From an uncultured Selenomonadaceae bacterium (GTDB lineage: Bacteria; Bacillota; Negativicutes; Selenomonadales; Selenomonadaceae), in contig CAJOKY010000049.1 of NCBI GenBank assembly GCA_905235425.1, positions 1-10,987 of the forward strand: a stretch of 10,987 nucleotides of DNA, given 5' to 3'. How positions within the stretch are numbered: position 1 is the first letter of the stretch; each line of letters opens with the position of its first letter. The notes under the pieces are model-generated. The model did not search any database. It was not told the DNA's origin and saw nothing but the letters and a program-made list of their open reading frames with translations. Both the position numbers and the translations under genes were made by a program. Of the stretch, positions 6,492 through 10,987 are shown piece after piece.

Positions 6492-6653
6492 TTAATCATC
6501 AAAAAAACTGCTTACAAGTTCAATCGTGTTCGCCACAAATTCGCCTAAGTCAATGACGCTGTCATTATTTGTACCGGCATTTAATGAATCCTGCGAATTT
6601 TCGACAGTTTCAACCGTCATGTTATCTTCTTCATTAGGTGGAGAATTTTTCAT
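6492..6653 (-). CDS. Small acidic ORF (53 aa) translationally coupled to the 292-aa gene
   Basis: I translated this frame directly: it starts MKNSPPNEEDNMTVETV and ends ELVSSFFDD, 53 residues followed by TAA. The product is strongly acidic, with no signal peptide and a hydrophobic, possibly amphipathic C-terminal segment (about residues 35-51, IDLGEFVANTIELVSSFF). The ATG at 6653 has AGGTGA (6659-6664) five bases upstream. This site overlaps the TGA stop of the preceding gene, a typical coupled arrangement and the main reason to believe the ORF is real. It matches no family I know. Array D begins about 12 bases after its stop. Confidence 0.6.
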   Translation of the reverse strand: MKNSPPNEEDNMTVETVENSQDSLNAGTNNDSVIDLGEFVANTIELVSSFFDD

Positions 6654-6658
6654 AATAA

Positions 6659-7537
6659 TCACCTGACATAAAAATCATTGTCGAAAGTACCGAAAAATTT
6701 TTTCCCATAAACCAAATAATACGTCATTTCGGCAATAGTAGCGTCGTAGGTGAATTTTTCATCTTCGGGATTGGTGATATTAGGATCTACCTTAACCCAC
6801 CTGTCACGCCCTCTTACTTTTTCAGCTTCGGCGTCAAAACGCATTACAACATTTTTGCCATAGACGTATGAATAGGTATGGTTGAAACGATTGGCGATTT
6901 CAGTTTTACCCATGTTGGCGTCCGGCACTTGAACTTCATCTACTGAAATGATACAGCCGCCGTCGTCTTCTTGAATGACGTTTATTGATTTTCTGTCAAT
7001 GTAAAGCCCTGCGCCTTGAATGCCTAAATCCGCGTACAAGATATAATTTTTATCGGCGTCAAGGTATTTTGGACAGCCGGCTTTCAACGCCAATGTCATA
7101 TAAAAATTGTAGTCATACGTACCGTAAAATTTTTGTCTCGTCGCTAAGTAGTAAACCATCTCTGCACCTGGTGCGTAGCCGCTACCTTCCGCGATTGTGC
7201 CGTTGGGATCTAAAAAGAGTAAACCGCCGTTTTGGTCGAAGAAATAAACCTTCCGCGCAGATTCGTCATAAGCAAATGCCATATTCTCTTTTTTATCCCA
7301 GCGCGTATTACTCGGCTGAATGCTGTCATAAACTATGTATTCGAAAGAAATTAGCCTCAACTGAAACTTTCTTTCACCTACGCGCAGAGAGTCTTTAAGC
7401 AGGTAATTTTCCAAGCCTTGATGCTGATAAAATTTTACAAGATTAGAGTCATTGGCAGGATCTTTAACCGCCGACACTGTTGCCGCGCAGATTGTTATAC
7501 TTAACAAAAGCACGATTGAAAAAATTTTTCTCAACAT
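6659..7537 (-). CDS. Exported protein with two tandem copies of one module
   Basis: The 292-residue product has a Sec signal peptide (MLRKIFSIVLLLSITI..., probable cleavage after TVSA, residue 23). The mature part contains two related modules, about 45-148 and 178-292. Each ends in a similar motif: AEMVYYLATRQKFYGTYD (125 onward) and AEMTYYLVYGKKFFGTFD (269 onward), both followed by xFY, and each contains a DPN motif (LDPNGT near 110, VDPNIT near 251). The module appears beta-rich and resembles exported proteins of unknown function that I associate with Selenomonas-type bacteria; this is recall, not a search. ATG at 7537 with a modest AAGG (7546-7549) eight bases upstream. It is inserted between atpB and atpE with the 53-aa ORF, and array E lies on its 5' side. 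Confidence 0.88.
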   Translation of the reverse strand: MLRKIFSIVLLLSITICAATVSAVKDPANDSNLVKFYQHQGLENYLLKDSLRVGERKFQLRLISFEYIVYDSIQPSNTRWDKKENMAFAYDESARKVYFFDQNGGLLFLDPNGTIAEGSGYAPGAEMVYYLATRQKFYGTYDYNFYMTLALKAGCPKYLDADKNYILYADLGIQGAGLYIDRKSINVIQEDDGGCIISVDEVQVPDANMGKTEIANRFNHTYSYVYGKNVVMRFDAEAEKVRGRDRWVKVDPNITNPEDEKFTYDATIAEMTYYLVYGKKFFGTFDNDFYVR

Positions 7538-7551
7538 AAAATTAACCTTGA

Positions 7552-7579
7552 AATTCTTAATTCTTAATTCTTAATTCAA
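7552..7579. repeat. Heptamer array E (AATTCTT type) between atpB and the 292-aa gene
   Basis: Four units on the plus strand: AATTCTT three times, then AATTCAA (7552-7579). It begins two bases from the TAG stop of atpB (7582-7584) and nearly touches the ribosome site of the following gene. Same unit as array F at the end of atpG. Confidence 0.88.
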
Positions 7580-7581
7580 CC

Positions 7582-8256
7582 CTACTCCTCTTTTACCGCG
7601 TTGCTAAGGTACGCCATACTAAGCATGGTGAAAATAACCGCGTGAACACAGCTGATAAAGATACTGAATCCCAGCCACGCGACGCTTGGCAGTGACAGCC
7701 AAAACGGATTTTCTGTCAAGTGAAGCAACACGATAATCAAAATTTCGCCCGCGAGAATGTTACCGAATAGACGAAAAGCCAGCGTGATAGGTTTTGCAAT
7801 CTCTTCAATCATGTTGATTATTACAAACGGCGCGACAGGTTGGAAAAAGTGCGCGATGTAATGACCGCCTTTGAAGTAGAGACCGAAAAAGTGAACCAAA
7901 GCAACTACCAAAAGTGCAAGACCCAGCGTCGTGTTCAAATCATTTGTAGGAGATTCGAGAAAAGGAATTAATCCCAGAAGGTTACATGTCAGCAAGAATA
8001 AAAATAACGACACTATGAACGGCGCAAATTGCATACCGCGCTTTTTGCCCATCATTGCCTCAAGTTGTTCGTGTAACCAAACTACAATCATTTCTATAAA
8101 ATTTTGCCAGCCGCTTGGTACGAGCTTTAAACTTCGCACGGCAAGGCAGGAAACAATAATGACAATCGCCATTGCCAGCCACGTCATACAGAGTGTTTCC
8201 CAGTTGAAAGTCAAGCCAAGAAACTTAACAGTCTCGCGAACACCAATATGCTCCAT
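7582..8256 (-). CDS. atpB: ATP synthase Fo a subunit
   Basis: Membrane stator subunit that provides the ion half-channels facing the c-ring. 224 residues with the chosen start, five to six transmembrane helices. Key features are PTNDLNTTLGLAL (103-115), the essential arginine R162 in LAFRLFGN, E171 in LAGEIL, and the final helix HAVIFTMLSMAYLSNAV. H205 occupies the position where most a subunits have Gln (E. coli Q252). I chose ATG at 8256 because AGGAGGT (8264-8270) sits seven bases upstream; the in-frame GTG at 8265 lies inside that ribosome site and is unlikely. The atpI stop is also inside the site, so the two genes are coupled. Confidence 0.97.
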   Translation of the reverse strand: MEHIGVRETVKFLGLTFNWETLCMTWLAMAIVIIVSCLAVRSLKLVPSGWQNFIEMIVVWLHEQLEAMMGKKRGMQFAPFIVSLFLFLLTCNLLGLIPFLESPTNDLNTTLGLALLVVALVHFFGLYFKGGHYIAHFFQPVAPFVIINMIEEIAKPITLAFRLFGNILAGEILIIVLLHLTENPFWLSLPSVAWLGFSIFISCVHAVIFTMLSMAYLSNAVKEE

Positions 8257-8261
8257 AAAAA

Positions 8262-8627
8262 TCACCTCCTCTCATTGTAAACCAAAACTCCAAGCGCCGT
8301 TACATAAAATACAACAAAACATATCGACGACGCCACGAAAAGCTGTGCCGATATGTGCGCGGCAACCGCCAGCACGACAAATACCATCAGCAGGCGCAAT
8401 ATCATGCCTACAAGCATAATTCGTTTTGCCTGATCATGTGTCATTTTTGCCGCCGTTTCCAATCTGGCCGCCGTTGACAAGAAATAAAAAAAACTTAGCA
8501 TTGCACCGATTAGAATTGAGCCGCACAAAAATATTTGTCCCGCTGAAATTAATTGTATCGCCATAATCGCGGCGACTGCCACAAAAATTTTGTAACTGCG
8601 TTTGAAAGTAACTATAACCTGTCTCAT
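8262..8627 (-). CDS. atpI: ATP synthase subunit I (AtpI-like membrane protein)
   Basis: The 121-residue protein has four predicted transmembrane segments (about residues 13-30, 33-52, 68-88 and 92-116) and a charged loop (AARLETAAKMTHDQAKR) after the second. It is first in the cluster directly before atpB. Position, size and topology match the AtpI/subunit I family, which assists c-ring assembly or Mg2+ supply rather than being a permanent component. ATG at 8627; no clear ribosome site is visible upstream, so it may be poorly translated, as atpI often is. Its TGA stop (8262-8264) lies in the atpB ribosome site. The promoter of the operon should be in 8628-8760, but I see no convincing minus-strand pair there. 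Confidence 0.85.
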   Translation of the reverse strand: MRQVIVTFKRSYKIFVAVAAIMAIQLISAGQIFLCGSILIGAMLSFFYFLSTAARLETAAKMTHDQAKRIMLVGMILRLLMVFVVLAVAAHISAQLFVASSICFVVFYVTALGVLVYNERR

Positions 8628-8757
8628 GTTTGCTACTTTTTCGACGCGGCAAAAAAATTCCCTGCCCTAAAATTTTTTTAATAACCGCATTTGACAAATA
8701 ATTACACAAAAGTTTTATTTTCGTGATAATTCTTTTGAGAAATTTTAGCTTATTTTA

Positions 8758-8786
8758 ATGACGTTTAAATTTTTTTGCGATATAAT
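8758..8786 (+). promoter_or_regulatory. Sigma-70-type promoter for the 135-aa exported protein gene
   Basis: A perfect TATAAT lies at 8781-8786, with ATGACG (four of six matches to TTGACA) 17 bases upstream at 8758-8763. Initiation would fall near 8793, leaving a very short leader just ahead of AGGTGA (8797-8802). The region is AT-rich and divergent from atpI. Confidence 0.55.
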
Positions 8787-8807
8787 TTTCAAAAAGAGGT
8801 GATTATA

Positions 8808-9215
8808 ATGTTGGGAAAAAGATTTTTAGGCGCATTGGCAATAGGCGTCTTTATTTTTGGCGTACCCGTTGCCGATATTGATGCGCCTTTAACAAATACA
8901 GTGTCGGCGGCATCTTCAAGTGAAATACGCTACAGGGAACGTGAAGTAGAAAGGGCGCGTGAAAATTACGAACATGAAAAACGACGTTATGACAGAGCAA
9001 AGAACAGCGGAGGTTATACCAGTTCGCAACTTAGAGAAATAAAAAGTCGCCGTGACCGAGCCAAAGAACGTTACGATGAAGCGAAGTACAGATATAACGC
9101 TGCACGCAGAAATTATCGTAACAGTGATAACGAAAGAAATTACCGTAACCGTGAAAGCCGATACAGCAAGGAACGTCGCAGAGAAATTTATCGTAACGGC
9201 GGCTATCTCTACTAG
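8808..9215 (+). CDS. Exported Arg/Tyr/Glu-rich repeat protein (135 aa)
   Basis: The ATG at 8808 is chosen because AGGTGA (8797-8802) is five bases upstream and a signal peptide begins there; an upstream in-frame ATG at 8775 would precede the -10 box. The signal peptide is MLGKRFLGALAIGVFIFGV with probable cleavage after VSA (residue 34). The mature 100 residues are highly charged (Arg, Glu, Tyr, Asn) with a loose seven-residue spacing (EVERARENYEHEKRRYDRAK, later RRDRAKERYDEAKYRYNAAR), suggesting a basic helical or coiled-coil rod, possibly binding the envelope or polyanions. The C-terminus turns Asn/Arg/Tyr-rich and ends GGYLY. The signal peptide resembles that of the protein at 9598. Function unknown. 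Confidence 0.85.
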   Translation: MLGKRFLGALAIGVFIFGVPVADIDAPLTNTVSAASSSEIRYREREVERARENYEHEKRRYDRAKNSGGYTSSQLREIKSRRDRAKERYDEAKYRYNAARRNYRNSDNERNYRNRESRYSKERRREIYRNGGYLY

Positions 9216-9342
9216 GTCGTGTTGATTAATTCCATTTTCTATAATTAGTTAGTTTTTGAATTTTTAAATCAACTTTCTTTTGGCGCAAGGACGCCGGAAA
9301 TGCCGCGCTTCTGATTTTAATTTACTTTATTCAACACGCCCC
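9215..9342. repeat. MITE-like element copy 1 (about 128 bp)
   Basis: The left end GGTCGTGTTGATTA and the reverse complement of the right end (GGGCGTGTTGAATA, ignoring one extra G) match at about 12 of 14 bases. The reverse-complemented interior (TTGCGCCAAAAGAAAGT, then ATTTAAAAATTCAA) aligns with the corresponding part of copy 2 (TTGCGTCAAATAAAAGT, then ATCTAAATTCAA). It starts on the last base of the TAG stop of the preceding gene. No transposase is present. It also holds a short GGCG/CGCC hairpin (9282-9295). The gap 9216-9597 contains no gene I can support. Confidence 0.6.
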
Positions 9343-9376
9343 AGCTTACAGATTTACAGATTTTATAACTTTTTTT

Positions 9377-9447
9377 TGACAGCTGACAGCTGAAACATGA
9401 AAACTATTACTGACAGCTTGGAGCGGTTAGCTTTTAACTATTAACTA
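9377..9447. repeat. Degenerate heptamer array G between the two MITE-like copies
   Basis: Seven-base units on the plus strand: TGACAGC twice, TGAAACA, TGAAAAC, an interruption, then GGTTAGC, TTTTAAC, TATTAAC (9425-9445). More degenerate than the arrays in the atp operon but of the same 7-bp period and TTAGC/TTAAC type. Confidence 0.6.
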
Positions 9448-9563
9448 GGCGGTATTGAATAAAGTAAAAAATCGTTGCAAATTTTGACAACGTCGCAATA
9501 GGAGAGGCGCACACGGACTTTGCTTTTGCGTCAAATAAAAGTAAATCTAAATTCAACATGCCC
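9448..9563. repeat. MITE-like element copy 2 (about 116 bp), inverted relative to copy 1
   Basis: The ends GGCGGTATTGAAT and the reverse complement of ATTCAACATGCCC match at about 10 of 13 bases, and TA flanks both ends (cTA before, TAt after), consistent with a TA target duplication. A 14-base stretch TTGAATAAAGTAAA (9455-9468) is the exact reverse complement of TTTACTTTATTCAA (9321-9334) in copy 1. No coding capacity for a transposase. Confidence 0.6.
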
Positions 9564-9597
9564 TATTTACTCGTTATTTAGAAGGAGGGTATTTTTT

Positions 9598-10056
9598 ATG
9601 AAGTTGAAAAAAATTTTAAGCTGCCTTGTAGCCGGCGCATTTGTTTTCGGCATTTCCGCCGCCAATATCGATACAGCAAGCGCGGCGTCACTCAATGACG
9701 CTAAAGAAGCTAAAGACAAGTACGATCGTACGAAGGATAAGTATGAACAAGCGAAAGATAAAGTGGACAAGACTAAAGATCAAGCCGAAGACATTAAAAA
9801 CCGCAGACATAACCGTCAGGACGGTAAAAATCCGCCGGAGCCGCCTAAAGATGAAAACGGAAATCCTTTGCCGCCGCCTGACAAAGACAGTGACACTGCC
9901 GACAAAGACCGTCCGAATCGTCACCGTAACTCCGATAAAGATAAATCTAAACTTGAAGAATCTAAAGACAAGTACGACAACGCTAAAGACAAGTACGACC
10001 AAACTAAACGCGACATCAATCGTACCAAGCGCGATATTGAAAACGTCACGCGATAA
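9598..10056 (+). CDS. Exported Lys/Asp-rich heptad-repeat protein (152 aa)
   Basis: The ATG at 9598 is set by a strong AGGAGG (9583-9588) nine bases upstream. Signal peptide MKLKKILSCLVAGAFVFGIS, probable cleavage after ASA (residue 29). The mature protein has two blocks of seven-residue repeats, KDKYDRT/KDKYEQA/KDKVDKT/KDQAEDI near the N-terminus and KDKYDNA/KDKYDQT/KRDINRT/KRDIENV at the C-terminus. They are joined by a Pro/Asn/Asp-rich linker (NPPEPPKDENGNPLPPP). At DNA level TAAAGACAAGTACGA occurs three times (9711, 9963, 9984), two of them exactly 21 bases apart, so the repeats have expanded by duplication. It is likely a two-helix or coiled-coil exported protein and a distant paralogue of the gene at 8808. 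I see no confident promoter directly upstream; a bidirectional terminator follows. Confidence 0.87.
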   Translation: MKLKKILSCLVAGAFVFGISAANIDTASAASLNDAKEAKDKYDRTKDKYEQAKDKVDKTKDQAEDIKNRRHNRQDGKNPPEPPKDENGNPLPPPDKDSDTADKDRPNRHRNSDKDKSKLEESKDKYDNAKDKYDQTKRDINRTKRDIENVTR

Positions 10057-10086
10057 TTTTTTGAAATAAAACTTCGCACTAAAAAA

Positions 10087-10116
10087 GAGCCGGCACAACA
10101 CCGACTCAATTTTTTT
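10087..10116. terminator. Bidirectional intrinsic terminator between convergent genes
   Basis: A stem of GAGCCGG (10087-10093) and CCGACTC (10101-10107) surrounds a 7-base loop. It has seven T on the plus side (10110-10116) and six A just before it (10081-10086), which become U on the minus transcript. On the minus strand the stem is fully paired with one G-U pair; on the plus strand it has one C-A mismatch. It lies 30 bases after the plus-strand gene stop and 27 bases after the minus-strand dcuB-like stop. Confidence 0.85.
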
Positions 10117-10133
10117 CTTAAAAAATAAAATTT

Positions 10134-10987
10134 TTATAAAACAATATGCGCCATAACGTATCCGACGCAGCAACCGCTTATAACTCCGATTAAACCGGGT
10201 ATCATAAAGCTGTGGTTCAAAATGTACTTTCCAATTCGCGTCGTACCTGAACGGTCAAAGCCGATACAAGCCAAATCGGAAGGATATGTCGGCAGGAAGA
10301 AGTAACCGTAACACGCGCTGATGAATGACATTAACAGTACGGGATCCATACCTGCCTGCAAGCCCAGCGGAAATACGATTGCGATAGCCGCCGCTTGCGA
10401 GTTTACCAATTTTGACGTTAAAAATGCTATAATTGCGAATGCCCATGGATAATCGGCAACTGCCGCGCTTAAAAATTCTTTCAAAAATCCCATATGCGCC
10501 GAGAAAAATGTATTCGCCATCCATGCGACGCCGTAAACAGAGACAAGAGCGACGATACCGGATTTAAATACTTGACTGTTGCCGACATCTTTAGCCTTGA
10601 CTTTGCAGACGAACAAAATTACCGCCGCGACCAAAAGCATTACCATTTGAATGACCTGCGTCATTGAGATAGCTTTCATTTCGCCCTTTGCATTGGGGAA
10701 GTGCGGGAGTAAATCGGAGAAGTTACCGAGAGCCGCAATGACTAAAATGCCGAAGAAGAAAATATACATTGCGTGAAAGTAGCTTGCCGGTAATTCTTTG
10801 CCTTGAAGTGATTCAGAATCGCCGTAGACATATTCTTTATTGGCGGGATCTTTGATGAACGCTTGAAATTGTTCGTCATTTTCCAAATCTTTACCGCGTC
10901 TGTAGCTCCAAAGTGCCGCGAAAAATACACCGAGACCTGTTGCCGGAATTGATACTGCCAAAATTTGAAGTACGCTGTAATGATAAC
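10134..10987 (-). CDS. dcuB: Anaerobic C4-dicarboxylate transporter, DcuA/DcuB family (3' part)
   Basis: C-terminal roughly 284 residues of a membrane antiporter exchanging fumarate, malate or aspartate for succinate in anaerobic respiration or fermentation. The frame runs off the right edge without a start (codons for YHYSVLQILAVSIPATG continue beyond 10961), so the gene is cut by the window. Signatures closely follow E. coli DcuB: RGKDLENDEQFQAFI, NKEYVYGD, VYGVAWMANTFF, SKLVNSQAAAIA, YGYFFLPTYPSDLACIGFDR, SGTTRIGKYILNHSFMIPGL. Several hydrophobic helices are visible. DcuB fits better than DcuA, from motif memory rather than a search. The gene converges on the plus-strand genes and ends at the bidirectional terminator. 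It is unrelated to the atp operon but fits an anaerobic succinate- or propionate-forming lifestyle. Confidence 0.93.
   Translation of the reverse strand, partial: YHYSVLQILAVSIPATGLGVFFAALWSYRRGKDLENDEQFQAFIKDPANKEYVYGDSESLQGKELPASYFHAMYIFFFGILVIAALGNFSDLLPHFPNAKGEMKAISMTQVIQMVMLLVAAVILFVCKVKAKDVGNSQVFKSGIVALVSVYGVAWMANTFFSAHMGFLKEFLSAAVADYPWAFAIIAFLTSKLVNSQAAAIAIVFPLGLQAGMDPVLLMSFISACYGYFFLPTYPSDLACIGFDRSGTTRIGKYILNHSFMIPGLIGVISGCCVGYVMAHIVL

Noticed and set aside
8628..8760. Minus-strand promoter for the atp operon, e.g. TTGTCA at plus 8692-8697
   Set aside because: No acceptable -10 box at a normal spacing. The promoter is probably here, but I cannot place it.
9376..9489. TTGACA hexamers at 9376-9381 and 9484-9489 as -35 boxes for the gene at 9598
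   Set aside because: Neither has a TATAAT-like partner 16-18 bases downstream; both lie in repeat sequence.
9435..9559. Minus-strand 41-residue frame (starting MLNLDLLLFD) across the MITE-like copy
   Set aside because: It has no ribosome site and spans the repeat element, so it is probably chance.
9641..10069. Long alternative frames over the heptad-repeat gene, on both strands
   Set aside because: The 21-bp repeat keeps all frames open. Only the frame starting at 9598 has a ribosome site and signal peptide.

Overview
The window is most of a bacterial F1Fo ATP synthase (atp) operon on the minus strand, followed by a divergent/convergent region with two small exported-protein genes on the plus strand and the 3' part of a DcuB-type C4-dicarboxylate transporter gene on the minus strand. 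Anaerobic dicarboxylate exchange, the style of the exported proteins and the Firmicute-like ATP synthase subunits suggest a fermentative anaerobe of the diderm Firmicutes (Negativicutes, Selenomonas/Phascolarctobacterium-like). This placement is an inference of moderate confidence.

Read 5'->3' on the minus strand, the atp cluster is atpI (8627), atpB (8256), a 292-aa exported protein, a newly noted 53-aa small ORF, atpE, atpF, atpH, a 122-aa exported protein, atpA, atpG, a 217-aa lipoprotein, and atpD at the left edge. The subunit order is standard, but four non-ATP-synthase genes are interposed and at least three of them are exported. AtpD loses all similarity to F1 beta after its TSTKKGSI motif, about 45 bases from the window edge. 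That is either a real rearrangement or a chimeric junction, and the last third of beta is not in this window.

The most striking structure is a set of degenerate 7-bp tandem repeat arrays (TTAGCTG/CTAATAG, GGGAACA/CTACTAA and AATTCTT types). They fill six intergenic gaps of the operon and recur at about 9377-9447. They keep strict 7-bp phase, often have inverted left and right arms, and typically begin exactly at or within the stop codon of the upstream gene. Most unit types carry TAG or TAA. Because 7 is not a multiple of 3, such an array stops translation in every frame, which may explain why it is tolerated at gene ends. They resemble the heptanucleotide short tandemly repeated repetitive (STRR) sequences known from heterocystous cyanobacteria.

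The plus-strand region (8758-10116) holds a promoter, two exported proteins with related signal peptides and seven-residue-periodic charged repeats, two inverted copies of a roughly 116-128 bp MITE-like element, and a bidirectional terminator facing the dcuB-like gene. Within the ATP synthase, points worth checking are a roughly 55-residue insertion in gamma, a variant P-loop in alpha (GDRGIGKS), a second acidic residue (D29) in the c subunit, and a His in subunit a where Gln is usual.
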